From assembly GCA_028281045.1 (NCBI GenBank), contig JANQKP010000006.1, forward strand, positions 1-64,000: 64,000 bases of DNA. The letters are read 5' to 3'. A program made the translations under genes and the position numbers. Source of the stretch: Candidatus Altimarinota bacterium. GTDB taxonomy: Bacteria; Patescibacteriota; Gracilibacteria; UM-FILTER-43-11. This document shows, piece by piece, positions 1 through 8,221 of this stretch (position 1 is the first letter of the stretch; each line of letters opens with the position of its first letter). The notes under the pieces were generated by a model, which was given only the letters and a program-made list of their open reading frames with translations, ran no database searches and was not told the DNA's origin.

Positions 1-1
1 C

Positions 2-1042
2 ACAGCCAAAAGAACAGGAGTAGAAAACTATTCTTTCTTTCTCATCAAGGAGCTTATTAAACAAGCTCCTGGAGAAATCACTTTAATTTCTCCACGTAAA
101 ATAGATTTAGACGTGCCTCAGATAACCATTCCTTTTCCAAGGCTCTGGACCATTATGAAATTAAGCCTAGAATGCCTGAAGAATAAAAAGATCGACAATC
201 TCTTTATTCCTTCTCATGTGATGCCGCTTATTTATCCTAAAAATACCGCCATCACTATTCATGATGTGGCTTTTAAGCGCTATCCCAAGAGTTATGGGTT
301 TCTATCTAGAACTTATCTCAACTTTGCCGCTAAATTCGCTGTAAAACATGCCAAAAGCATCATTGTACCTAGCGAAACCACCAAGGAAGATCTTGTTAAG
401 TTCTACAAATGCAAATCAGATAAAATAACGGTGATTCCTCTGGGCTATGAGCCTACTAAAAAAGAGGGAGCAGATTTTTCACTTTTAAAACAATATGATC
501 TCACTCCAAATCAGTATTTTGTGTACGTGGGGCGTGTGGAAACCAAGAAAAATACAGACAATTTAATCAAAGCTTTTGAAATCTTTGCCAAAAGCAATAC
601 GTCGCATAAGCTAGCGCTGGTTGGCTTTTTAGGGCGTGGCGGAGAAGAAATACTAAATAATATTCCAGCGAATATCGTCAACCGGATTGTGAATACAAAT
701 TATGTACAAGACCAGGTGAAACATGCTATAATCCAAGCCTCTTCTGGTTTTATTTTCCCTTCGCGTTATGAAGGGTTTGGCATTCCCCTCCTGGAAGCCA
801 TGGATCAGAGATTGCCCATCATTGCCTCCAATATCCCGACTTCAAAAGCTATATTGCAAGATAACGCTTTATACTTTGATGTCGAGAATGCAGCCCAGCT
901 AGCAGAGCATATGCAAACGCTAGTGAACCCCCCGGATAAAGTTAAGGCCCACATCAACGCCTACCCTGAGATACTGAAAAAATATTCTTGGGACGCTGCA
1001 GGCAAACAAACATTAAAAGTGCTGAAGGCTACAAACGCGTAG
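2..1042 (+). CDS. Glycosyltransferase, GT4 family, 5'-truncated by window edge
   Basis: Transfers a sugar from an activated donor, probably onto a lipid carrier or surface glycan at the cytoplasmic membrane. The C-terminal Rossmann half is clear: YVGRVETKKN opens the donor-binding domain, and PSRYEGFGIPLLEAM carries the E-x7-E signature of GT4 enzymes. A GTG at 113 could serve as a start, but the frame is open back to base 2 and encodes RTGVENYS, which resembles the N-terminal loop of GT4 proteins (R-x-GVExY). The real start is therefore off the window and the gene is partial. The acceptor cannot be told. A related complete GT4 enzyme lies at 61005-62126. Confidence 0.85.
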   Translation, partial: TAKRTGVENYSFFLIKELIKQAPGEITLISPRKIDLDVPQITIPFPRLWTIMKLSLECLKNKKIDNLFIPSHVMPLIYPKNTAITIHDVAFKRYPKSYGFLSRTYLNFAAKFAVKHAKSIIVPSETTKEDLVKFYKCKSDKITVIPLGYEPTKKEGADFSLLKQYDLTPNQYFVYVGRVETKKNTDNLIKAFEIFAKSNTSHKLALVGFLGRGGEEILNNIPANIVNRIVNTNYVQDQVKHAIIQASSGFIFPSRYEGFGIPLLEAMDQRLPIIASNIPTSKAILQDNALYFDVENAAQLAEHMQTLVNPPDKVKAHINAYPEILKKYSWDAAGKQTLKVLKATNA

Positions 1043-1105
1043 TCCAGCAAACTGAAGTAAAAAGTAATATAAGTTATTTTATTTCTATCTTTTTAATGTC
1101 CCCCT

Positions 1106-1984
1106 ATGCAGCACCTCTCTAAAGCCGAAATTGGATCGGAATTACCTTCTATGGTGGCAGACCTACTATCTGAAGCCCTGGAAGATAATACAAATCACTT
1201 TGTAGTAGACGAAGCCATTCATTCTACACGACAAGAAGCAGATGCTATTTTAACCGTGGAAGCGCTTAATTTATCTATTTCTTTTGAAGACGATCCACAC
1301 GAGCTGCGCCAAGAAGGATACTCTCAAGGGCATGGGCATGCTGTAAATGTACTTGCTCAGGCGGTAAACAGACAAATGGGCACCCCTGTAGACCCCATAG
1401 TAATGAGCCTAGCGGCTTTTTATCATGACGTAGATAAAAATGGGACACATTGGAATGATGTAAAAATGAAAGAAGGAGCTCCTAGCGAAGAACAGTTTGA
1501 AAGTGTGATTTTTCCTCACGCTAGAATGGGAGCTAAAAAACTTTTTGCCACTTGGTCTAGTAGCCCAGACCTATTTGAAAAATTTGGATTTACTAAAAAA
1601 ATGGTGAATGAAGCCGGTAGAATCATACATGGACATCACGAACGTATTGATGGCAGAGGGTACTACGGAATGCATAAGGATAAGGTGCATCCTGGGTCTT
1701 TCATTATAGGAACAGTAGATGCCTACGAGGTGATGAATAGAGCCTCAAGAGCTTACCAGTTTGTTATGGAAACCAGTGCCATTTGTGAAGAAATGAAAAG
1801 ATCTTCAGGAATGGATTTTGATGCAGATTTAACCACTAGAAAAAGAACAGAGCTTCAATTTTGTCGTGTTGCTGTAGAAGCACTGCTAAATCTTATGCCA
1901 GACATTGGGCAAGGCAAAAAAGGCCGTCTCATTCACGTGCCTATGCATGGCAAAGTAGCAGGTGAAGAAACGATGGTTCAGTAA
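1106..1984 (+). CDS. HD-GYP-like metal-dependent phosphohydrolase
   Basis: 292 residues. The HD hallmark YHDVDKNG is at about 106-113, preceded by the first-ligand helix GHGHAVN near 76-82. The GYP-type motif is HHERIDGRGYYG at 177-188, matching the HHExxDGxGYP core except that Pro is replaced by Tyr. HD-GYP proteins usually hydrolyse cyclic di-GMP or other cyclic dinucleotides; the missing Pro makes the exact substrate uncertain. No sensor domain or membrane segment is visible, so it is probably cytosolic. It is single-standing and abuts the stop of the convergent phosphatase gene. No Shine-Dalgarno is seen before the ATG; the leader is pyrimidine-rich. Confidence 0.72.
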   Translation: MQHLSKAEIGSELPSMVADLLSEALEDNTNHFVVDEAIHSTRQEADAILTVEALNLSISFEDDPHELRQEGYSQGHGHAVNVLAQAVNRQMGTPVDPIVMSLAAFYHDVDKNGTHWNDVKMKEGAPSEEQFESVIFPHARMGAKKLFATWSSSPDLFEKFGFTKKMVNEAGRIIHGHHERIDGRGYYGMHKDKVHPGSFIIGTVDAYEVMNRASRAYQFVMETSAICEEMKRSSGMDFDADLTTRKRTELQFCRVAVEALLNLMPDIGQGKKGRLIHVPMHGKVAGEETMVQ

Positions 1985-3175
1985 TTAAACCCAGTCCCAA
2001 TTTTTATTAAGCTTCTCTCCTTCAGATTCATCTGTAGCAATGGTGAGTTTTACTTTCTGTGTAGCCGCATCTGGCCCAAGATATTTCACCACAATCATGG
2101 TGATATCATCGGCTTGTACGTACTCCTGTACGAAGTTAGAGAAGTCTTTGGTTAAGTTATCAAAGACAGACTCTGCACTTGGTCTAAATCCGTGTTTTTT
2201 CAGTGAGTTTACAAGGCCGTCTAGCTCATACATTTCTCCTTGTTGGTTGCGCGCTTCTGTAATCCCATCGGTATAAAGCACTACCACATCTCCAATCTCA
2301 AGCTTTATCTCTTCTTCTTTAGCAATTTGGCTATTGTCTGGAATCATTCCAAGGGCAATTCCCCCACTACGTACTGCCTCTACTTCTTCTGTTTTACTGC
2401 GGTAAATAAGCACATGTTCGTGTCCTGCACCGGTGTAATACATCTTCTGAGCCACCTTGTCCCAACGTAGCATCACAGAGGTCATAAACAGACGTGAAGA
2501 AATACGTGGAGTAAGTAGCGTATTAGTATTTACCATAATGTCCTTAGCACTGGTGAGTCCACGTGAAACCATGGCATGAACCAAAGTGTTTACCATCATC
2601 ATCACAAGTCCCGCAGGTACTCCATGTCCGGTTACATCTCCAATAATGGCATATACGTTGTTGCCATCGGCAGAGGTTAAGAAATCAAAGGAATCCCCCC
2701 CTACTTCCGCAGCGGCTTTGGTTTTAGCCACAACATCAAGACCAGGGGCTTCTGGCGCCGTTTTAGGCAGAATATCTTTCTGAATCTTAGAGGCAATATC
2801 AAGCTCAGATGACATACGACGTCTTTCTTTTACGTCGTATGAAATCTTTTCGAGATCTCTCGTAATTTCATTAAAGAAATGAGTAAATACTCCAATTTCA
2901 TCAATAGACATAGGGTCTACACGCTTGTAATTATTACCTGTAAGCAGGTTGCGCACTTGTGTCACCACATGGTTAATAGGGCGAATAACATCAAAGATGA
3001 ATAGCCCAAGAAGCACCACAAGCATAATCGTAAATAGCGCAATAAAGGTGGTCAGTGAAATGGTTGTCACATTTGTGCGAATCATGACAATACCAGCGAT
3101 CACTACTAGTCCTAGTAGGATGGCGAAGGCGAAAATGGCCTTATTCACTAAGCTTTTACGAATCAATTTAAGCAT
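1985..3175 (-). CDS. HAMP-domain SpoIIE/RsbU-type PP2C phosphatase
   Basis: Membrane-bound serine phosphatase expected to dephosphorylate a STAS anti-sigma-antagonist. Two membrane helices (about 12-33 and 40-62) are followed by a HAMP-like segment (about 62-115), a helical signalling linker, and a SpoIIE PP2C domain (about 145-365). Metal-binding motifs are EVGGDSFDF (D161), IGDVTGHGVPAG (D180), YTDGITEARN and ADDITMIV, so the domain looks active. Only a very short loop lies between the helices, so it probably senses membrane state or a partner rather than a ligand. Its ATG overlaps the end of the upstream STAS gene by 8 nt, as expected for translational coupling. Last gene of the partner-switch operon. 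Confidence 0.88.
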   Translation of the reverse strand: MLKLIRKSLVNKAIFAFAILLGLVVIAGIVMIRTNVTTISLTTFIALFTIMLVVLLGLFIFDVIRPINHVVTQVRNLLTGNNYKRVDPMSIDEIGVFTHFFNEITRDLEKISYDVKERRRMSSELDIASKIQKDILPKTAPEAPGLDVVAKTKAAAEVGGDSFDFLTSADGNNVYAIIGDVTGHGVPAGLVMMMVNTLVHAMVSRGLTSAKDIMVNTNTLLTPRISSRLFMTSVMLRWDKVAQKMYYTGAGHEHVLIYRSKTEEVEAVRSGGIALGMIPDNSQIAKEEEIKLEIGDVVVLYTDGITEARNQQGEMYELDGLVNSLKKHGFRPSAESVFDNLTKDFSNFVQEYVQADDITMIVVKYLGPDAATQKVKLTIATDESEGEKLNKNWDWV

Positions 3176-3521
3176 TGGTGCTATTTATAGCTTCTTCTAA
3201 AGTATTAAAATTTGGGACAATTTCCGTAAGCCCTACAAGGGCTAGAATATCCATAATAGTTTCATTGGCATTTGCGAAGATCAGCTCATGTCCCACGCGT
3301 TTTGTAGTGGAATAAACTGAAGCAAAATAACCAATTACCTTACTGTTAATAAACTCAAGTCCGTTAAAATCAAAAATGACATTTTTAACTGTTGCATCCT
3401 CCGCAAGAGGAGCAATAGCTTGCTCTAGTTCTGGCAGATTGGTTTCATCCATTTCACCTGAAAGATGAACGATTTTACCGTTTTGAAAATCTTCCAAGGT
3501 GATGCTTGCTTCGGTTGCCAT
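3168..3521 (-). CDS. STAS-domain anti-sigma-factor antagonist (RsbV/SpoIIAA-like)
   Basis: 117 residues, one STAS domain. The phosphorylation loop reads LEFINSKVIGYF with Ser60 at the position phosphorylated in SpoIIAA/RsbV. Unphosphorylated STAS proteins bind an RsbW-type kinase and release its captive; the SpoIIE phosphatase encoded next resets the switch. The gene begins at the base after the stop of the kinase-STAS fusion (TAA directly followed by ATG) and overlaps the phosphatase gene by 8 nt, so all three are surely co-transcribed. The captive protein, a sigma factor or something else, is not encoded in the operon. Confidence 0.88.
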   Translation of the reverse strand: MATEASITLEDFQNGKIVHLSGEMDETNLPELEQAIAPLAEDATVKNVIFDFNGLEFINSKVIGYFASVYSTTKRVGHELIFANANETIMDILALVGLTEIVPNFNTLEEAINSTNA

Positions 3522-4367
3522 TTAGGTTAGGTTAAGGACTTGATCCAGTCCGACCAAGGTAATAATTTCTTTAATTTCTTGGTTCACATTTTTAAGCTGC
3601 AGTGTACTCTGTTTTGCTTTAAGGACGTTGTGCCAAGAGGCCATGTGACCAATAAAGGTACTGTTGATGTAACTCACTTCTGCGAAGTCTAAAACAACGT
3701 TAGACCCAGCAGGCAGTTCTTTAATTTGGCTATCTACAGGCGCTGCTTTTTCATCGATATTCGAGTTATCTATTTCTCCAGCCAGTTTCACTTCAATAGA
3801 CTTACCTCCAGCTGGTTTTGGGGTTTCCTTAGGAGCTGCTTCTTTAGCCGGAGCTGCAGGTGCAGCCGTAGGCGTCACCGCAGGAATATCCTGAGGAACA
3901 ATAAGTCCAGGAGGTGGAGGTGGCACAGAGCTATCTATCTTCTTCGTACACATCACCTTAACTCCTCCAAATTCACTTTGCCCTACTTCAATGTTGTCGG
4001 TCCAAAGCCCCGCAATCATAGAAAGACCTCTTCCAGAGGTTTTGGTTAGATCTTTATTTGCCTGATTCTCAGCGACAATCTTTTTCAATTCTTCAATAGA
4101 CACTCCCTTAGGTCCTGTCCCATCATCTTCAATGATGAAAGTCACTTCAGTTTCATCATATTCAAAAGTGATGTGAACCACAGAGGTGTTTTCCATAGAT
4201 CCATACTTCACCGCGTTCATGAAAAGTTCATCTAGAACAAGCTTCAGTCTAGAGCTCCACGCTTTAGAGAATTTTACAAATCCAAAGATTTCATCGGATA
4301 CATGACGTATCATGGATGAAAATTTCAGCGTAGCCGGTACCGCGATTTGAATCTTTTGCTTTGGCAA
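3522..4367 (-). CDS. RsbW-like anti-sigma kinase fused to a STAS domain
   Basis: 281 residues with two modules. The N-terminal HATPase_c domain (about 1-140) has the N-box LDELFMNAVKYG (Asn51), the G1 box DDGTG at 81-85 and the G2 box GRGLSMI at 112-118, as in RsbW/SpoIIAB serine kinases. A Pro/Ala-rich linker (about 148-188) leads to a STAS domain (about 190-281) with VSYINSTFIGHMAS; Ser236 sits where the phosphoserine is in RsbV. Kinase and antagonist are normally separate proteins, so the fusion could give an autoregulated or scaffolded switch. A second free STAS protein follows immediately. Whether the fused STAS is a substrate or a docking module cannot be told from sequence. Confidence 0.85.
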   Translation of the reverse strand: MPKQKIQIAVPATLKFSSMIRHVSDEIFGFVKFSKAWSSRLKLVLDELFMNAVKYGSMENTSVVHITFEYDETEVTFIIEDDGTGPKGVSIEELKKIVAENQANKDLTKTSGRGLSMIAGLWTDNIEVGQSEFGGVKVMCTKKIDSSVPPPPPGLIVPQDIPAVTPTAAPAAPAKEAAPKETPKPAGGKSIEVKLAGEIDNSNIDEKAAPVDSQIKELPAGSNVVLDFAEVSYINSTFIGHMASWHNVLKAKQSTLQLKNVNQEIKEIITLVGLDQVLNLT

Positions 4368-4421
4368 TTTTTTATTTTTATATTCTTAATATTTTAGCAG
4401 AAATAAGCCAAAAAATCAACC

Positions 4422-4826
4422 CTAAACTAGCCTATTTAAGCTTAATACTTCTTCTGTTTTTTCTACAATTTCAGAAGGTGTATGTTCAGACTTAACCAGC
4501 AAGGCATCAAAAGCATCCAAATGGGCTTGCTGCACCTCACTTTGGCTATCAAATCCGGTGATCATAATCACTGGGGTATAAGATGTAACATTTTTACGTA
4601 TTTCACCTAGCACTTCGTAGCCATTCATATCCGGCATGGCTGTGTCTAAAAGCACAATGTCTGGCTCTTTATTTTTATACTTATCTAAAGCTGCTTCACC
4701 GTCTTGTGCGGTGTACACTTGAAAGCCTTTTTTCATAAAAGCTGTGGAATAGAATTCACACAGATTTTTATCATCTTCAGCGATTAAAACTTTGATGTTT
4801 TTAGAAGCTCCTGACATATCCCCCAT
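4422..4826 (-). CDS. Response regulator receiver-domain protein
   Basis: 134 residues, a receiver domain with no output domain. Acidic pair D18-D19, phosphoacceptor D61 in VLLDTAMPDMNGYEVL, switch Thr90 in MITGF and conserved Lys112 are all present, so it should be phosphorylatable. It is the first gene of the partner-switch operon, 54 nt upstream of the kinase-STAS fusion, so it probably feeds a histidine-kinase signal into the switch; no histidine kinase is encoded in the window. Met4 is an alternative start. A TTGGTATAAT extended -10 box lies 13 nt upstream of the ATG. Confidence 0.88.
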   Translation of the reverse strand: MGDMSGASKNIKVLIAEDDKNLCEFYSTAFMKKGFQVYTAQDGEAALDKYKNKEPDIVLLDTAMPDMNGYEVLGEIRKNVTSYTPVIMITGFDSQSEVQQAHLDAFDALLVKSEHTPSEIVEKTEEVLSLNRLV

Positions 4827-4839
4827 TTAAGTGAAACTT

Positions 4840-4849
4840 ATTATACCAA
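4840..4849 (-). promoter_or_regulatory. Extended -10 promoter of the partner-switch operon
   Basis: Minus strand reads TTGGTATAAT, a TGn-extended -10 box, 13 nt before the receiver-gene ATG. Predicted transcription start is about 4833, giving a 5' leader of only a few bases. The same ten bases precede the genes at 41883 and 47045. Confidence 0.6.
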
Positions 4850-4905
4850 GATATGGCCTTTTTAGCTATAGCATGCTAAAATTCGGGCCTGATCATTAAA
4901 ACCGT

Positions 4906-5350
4906 GGGGATGTAATTGGTTTCGACAATGAGATTCTAAGTCGTTTTGTTGCAATTAGGGCGTCGTACTGTCCGTCCTTAATCCAGTCCAGTACAAATTA
5001 AGTGCTAAAACAGCATACCGTTCACTAAGTGAAGGTGTTCAACGTTTCGCTGCAGCTGCAACTTCTGTTGTTGCTCCAGTTCGTGTTGGTACTTTCGCCT
5101 AAATGAACATACGGCTGCCATTTTGCGGCCTCGTCTTTTCTAGTGATGCTCACTAGCTAGATCTGGCGTTATTTAGTGAGCCAGAAATAGCAGCTTCAAC
5201 TAGTAGCTACTATTTCTCATTTAATCTAGTTAAGTATTGGTGTTTTTTGTCTGTTTTCTATTCCAATAACGAAAATTTAAAACAAACTATAATTGTAGAG
5301 GCTTGCGCCTTACTTATTGGACCCCGGTTCGATCCCGGGCATCTCCACCA
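4906..5350 (+). ncRNA. ssrA: tmRNA (transfer-messenger RNA)
   Basis: Rescues ribosomes stalled on broken mRNAs and tags the nascent peptide. The 5' end GGGGATGTAATTGGTTTCGA and the 3' end GGTTCGATCCCGGGCATCTC followed by CACCA are the tRNA-like ends. GGGGATG pairs with CATCTCC as a 7-bp acceptor stem, with CCA encoded. At about 445 nt it is longer than most. The best tag frame starts at a GCA resume codon at 5013 and stops at TAA 5100-5102: 29 codons, beginning AYRSLSEGVQ and ending VRVGTFA. Other frames stop within a few codons. The ending differs from the usual ...ALAA; Mycoplasma tags ending ...AFA are a precedent. Tag boundaries are inferred. Confidence 0.93.
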
Positions 5351-5368
5351 ATGATCTTTATCTATGCT

Positions 5369-5788
5369 TTAGGCAGCCGCTGGAACTACTTCCGCAGCAG
5401 CGTCAAAAACGAATCCGTAGTAAAGGAATATCAGTGCAAGAATAAGCACGATGATTCCAGCACCATGGATGGCTTTTTCATTCTTATAGATCTTTTTAGA
5501 AAGAGCGATAAGATGATCTGGGCTAATAAGAAGAAGAATCCCCTTAATTAGAGCAGCCCAACCAATAATGGTGATTAGTACTTCCCAGTTTTTTACCCAA
5601 ATGTTGTGGTAAGTTACTAGGAAAAACCCTACAACTAGAGCCATAATACCGCCTAAATAAATTGATCCAGAATCCTTAAGGATGTCTTTGATCATTTTAT
5701 TGTAGTACTTGGAATTGAAGATCATTCCAACTGCTACAGCAGCGTATACAACCCCTAGAAGTTGAGCAAGTAATACAGATAATTCCAT
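5369..5788 (-). CDS. Small integral membrane protein, four predicted helices
   Basis: 139 residues, no family I can name with certainty. Four hydrophobic helices are visible at about 5-25, 43-62, 70-90 and 106-130, with a conserved-looking YHNIWVKNWEVLITIIGW stretch between helices 2 and 3 and an Ala/Val-rich C-terminus. No catalytic motif. Similar four-helix proteins are common as hypotheticals in Patescibacteria (recollection, not searched). Monocistronic: it lies between tmRNA and the divergent yaaA. A TATAAT box reads on the minus strand at 5826-5821, about 33 nt before the ATG. Function unknown. Confidence 0.75.
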   Translation of the reverse strand: MELSVLLAQLLGVVYAAVAVGMIFNSKYYNKMIKDILKDSGSIYLGGIMALVVGFFLVTYHNIWVKNWEVLITIIGWAALIKGILLLISPDHLIALSKKIYKNEKAIHGAGIIVLILALIFLYYGFVFDAAAEVVPAAA

Positions 5789-5872
5789 ATTGTTTGATGT
5801 TAGTTTTTAAATTACTTAAGATTATATCATATTTGGCTTTTTCCCAGGGGGAAAACGAGATAAACTGGAGCC

Positions 5873-6637
5873 ATGCTAATTTTAATATCTCCCGCTAAAA
5901 CACAGGATTTTGATTCCGCTCCGCAAACCAAGAAGCATACAACGCCTGTGTTTTTAGAAGAATCTGAAGAGCTAATTAAAGAGCTTAGAAAGTTAGATGA
6001 AAAAGAAATAGGTGAGCTCATGCATGTGAGCGAAGCCATTGCTGAGCTTAACTTTGGTAGATACAAAGCATGGGATCCTAAGTTCACGACTAAGAATGCC
6101 AAGCAGGCTCTTTTAGCTTTTAAAGGGGATGTATATAGACCCTTTCATTTAGACAATTACACAGAAGAAGATTTCAAATTTGCACAGGAGCATTTAAGAA
6201 TGCTTTCTGGGCTTTATGGAATCCTTCGCCCTCTAGACTTAATGCAGGCTTATCGTCTGGAAATGAAGATTCCCCTAAAGAACAAACAAGGAAAAGATCT
6301 GTATGCGTTTTGGGGAGATAAGATTGCCAAAGAGCTGAGCAAAGACCTTAAAAAACAGGGGGATAACACCATTATTAACCTGGCTTCGATGGAATACTTC
6401 AAAGCCACAGCTCCAGGCCAAAAAGATTGGAATATTATTACCCCTGTATTTAAGGAAAAGAAAGAAGACGGATATAAAATGGTGGCTATTTTTGCTAAAA
6501 AAGCCCGTGGAATGATGTCCGATTACATCATTCAAAACCGCATTACAAAAACAGAAGACTTAAAAGGCTTCAATGTAGAAAATTATAAATTTAATAAAGC
6601 TCTTTCTTCGGAAAAGGAGCTCGTATTCACCCGTTAA
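5873..6637 (+). CDS. yaaA: Peroxide stress protein YaaA (UPF0246)
   Basis: 254 residues, close to the family's usual length of about 255. The N-terminus MLILISPAKTQDF is the family signature; other conserved blocks are LSGLYGILRPLDLMQAYRLEM, read as LSGLYGILRPL plus DLMQAYRLEM, and NLASMEYFKA. In E. coli YaaA lowers free intracellular iron and limits Fenton damage during hydrogen peroxide stress; structurally it is a DNA-binding-like fold. One of the few native genes with a hint of Shine-Dalgarno: GGAG sits 2 nt before the ATG, too close to be ideal. Stands alone, followed by a tiny membrane-protein frame. Confidence 0.93.
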   Translation: MLILISPAKTQDFDSAPQTKKHTTPVFLEESEELIKELRKLDEKEIGELMHVSEAIAELNFGRYKAWDPKFTTKNAKQALLAFKGDVYRPFHLDNYTEEDFKFAQEHLRMLSGLYGILRPLDLMQAYRLEMKIPLKNKQGKDLYAFWGDKIAKELSKDLKKQGDNTIINLASMEYFKATAPGQKDWNIITPVFKEKKEDGYKMVAIFAKKARGMMSDYIIQNRITKTEDLKGFNVENYKFNKALSSEKELVFTR

Positions 6638-6639
6638 TC

Positions 6640-6726
6640 ATGAAAATCTGCAGAGACATTCGTCGAAATATCATCCTTGCTATTGTGTTTATTTTAATTG
6701 CAATTTTAATTCCCATTTTTAACTAG
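6640..6726 (+). CDS. Possible 28-residue single-helix membrane miniprotein
   Basis: An ATG two bases after the yaaA stop opens a 28-codon frame ending in TAG. It begins MKICRDIRRN (Cys and three Arg) and is followed by an unbroken hydrophobic run rich in Ile/Leu ending IPIFN, i.e. a positively charged N-terminus plus one membrane span. Spacing suggests translational coupling to yaaA. Such short frames can arise by chance in AT-rich DNA; the amphipathic plan is the only support. Confidence 0.35.
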   Translation: MKICRDIRRNIILAIVFILIAILIPIFN

Positions 6727-6765
6727 GGCGTGTTATCTTAGCTATAACAAATAACCTCCCAAAAG

Positions 6766-8166
6766 ATGGCAAAAACAAGACAAGAAAAAGATTCGCTAGG
6801 CGTTAAGAATATTCCTGCGGATGCTCTTTACGGTGTGCAAGTAGCACGTGCTGTAGAGAACTTTCCTATATCTGGTATCCCTATTTATCCAGAGCTTGTA
6901 CTTGGATATGCCCAGCTTAAAAAGGCCTGCTGCCAAGCGAATACAGATTTAGGATTACTGCCTAAAAAAATGAGCAGCTTTATTTTAAAGGCAGCCGATG
7001 AAGTGATTGCTGGAAAACATATGGACCACTTTGTGGTAGATATTTACCAGGCCGGAGCAGGAACGAGCACCAATATGAACTTGAATGAGGTTATTGCTAA
7101 CCGCGCGCTTGAACTGATGAAAAAACCAAAGGGTTCTTACGATATTATTTCGCCAAACGACCATGTGAACATGGCGCAAAGCACAAACGATACCTACCCA
7201 ACCAGCATGCGCATTGCCATTGCCATGCACTACAAAGAATTAGACGATAAGCTCAAACATCTTGAAAAAGCTTTTGGGAGTAAAGCAAAAGCCTTCAAGT
7301 CTGTGATTAAATCTGCACGTACGCATCTGCAAGATGCTGTGCCTATTACTCTTGGCCAAGAGTTCAATGCTTACGCACTGACCATGGCCGGAGTACGTAA
7401 AAGATTAAACGAAGCTTATAAGCAAATTTTAATTCTTGGAATTGGAGGAACCGCTGCTGGAACCGGATTAAACACGCACCCACAATATAGAACTAAAGTA
7501 GTGGCACATCTTAAGAAAAATACAGGGCTACCGTTTAAAAATGCGCCAGATATGGTGGAGAGTATGCAAAGCCAAAGACAGATTCTAGAGTTTGCTCAAG
7601 CCATGAAAGAAATTGCTACAGAAATTTCTAGAATTGCTTCAGACCTACGTTTCTTAAGCTCTGGACCAAACACTGGTCTTGCTGAAATTACACTGCCTAC
7701 GGTGCAGCCAGGAAGCTCTATTATGCCCGGGAAAATTAACCCAAGTATTTTAGAATGTGTGAACATGGTTTGTTACCGCGTAATAGGAATGGAACAAGCC
7801 ATTGCTTACTGTGTACACGGTGGACAAGTAGACCTAAATGTAAACATGCCACTAATGAGCGTGGAAACGCTTCACAGCATGAAGATTCTTGGAAACATGG
7901 CTGTGATGATGGCAGATAAATGCGTAAGCGGCATTACAGTTAACAAAAAGGTTTGTGAAAAATACGCCTTTGAGTCTGCCAGTTTAGCTACAGCCCTTAA
8001 TCCAATTATTGGTTACGCTAAAGTGGCTGAAATTGTGAAAGAATTTGTTAAAACCGGTAAGCCAGTACCAGACATTGTGGTAGACATGGGCATACTCACC
8101 AAAGCTGAGGTTAATAAAATATTAGACCCAAGCAAATTAACTAAGCCAGGAATCGCCAAGAAATAA
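6766..8166 (+). CDS. aspA: Aspartate ammonia-lyase (or class II fumarase)
   Basis: 466 residues, usual length for the aspartase/fumarase superfamily. GSSIMPGKINP (about 316-326) is the superfamily signature with the catalytic-loop Ser; NDHVNMAQSTNDTYPT and RTHLQDAVPITLGQEF are the other conserved blocks. STNDxYPT, ENFPISG and LQDAVP favour aspartase (aspartate to fumarate and ammonia, or the reverse), while GLNTHPQY is more fumarase-like, so specificity is not certain. If it runs towards aspartate it would feed the lysC-asd-dap genes in the window. Monocistronic, followed by a terminator. No Shine-Dalgarno; the leader carries CCTCCC. Confidence 0.85.
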   Translation: MAKTRQEKDSLGVKNIPADALYGVQVARAVENFPISGIPIYPELVLGYAQLKKACCQANTDLGLLPKKMSSFILKAADEVIAGKHMDHFVVDIYQAGAGTSTNMNLNEVIANRALELMKKPKGSYDIISPNDHVNMAQSTNDTYPTSMRIAIAMHYKELDDKLKHLEKAFGSKAKAFKSVIKSARTHLQDAVPITLGQEFNAYALTMAGVRKRLNEAYKQILILGIGGTAAGTGLNTHPQYRTKVVAHLKKNTGLPFKNAPDMVESMQSQRQILEFAQAMKEIATEISRIASDLRFLSSGPNTGLAEITLPTVQPGSSIMPGKINPSILECVNMVCYRVIGMEQAIAYCVHGGQVDLNVNMPLMSVETLHSMKILGNMAVMMADKCVSGITVNKKVCEKYAFESASLATALNPIIGYAKVAEIVKEFVKTGKPVPDIVVDMGILTKAEVNKILDPSKLTKPGIAKK

Positions 8167-8176
8167 GTAAACTAAA

Positions 8177-8200
8177 AGCCCCGCAGAAGCGAGGCTTTTT
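8177..8200 (+). terminator. Rho-independent terminator after aspA
   Basis: AGCCCCGC and GCGAGGCT pair (one mismatch) around an AGAA loop, followed by TTTTT. It lies between convergent genes; the A-run on the other side is short, so it mainly serves the plus strand. Confidence 0.8.
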
Positions 8201-8221
8201 AATTCTAAGTATTAGAAGTGA

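Noticed and set aside
113-1042. GTG at 113 as the start of the first glycosyltransferase
   Set aside because: The frame is open to the window edge and encodes the family's RTGVENY loop upstream, so the gene is simply cut by the window.
5303-5551. Plus-strand frame crossing the tmRNA 3' end
   Set aside because: Overlaps the tmRNA T-arm and runs antisense to the membrane protein gene; it has no protein-like pattern.
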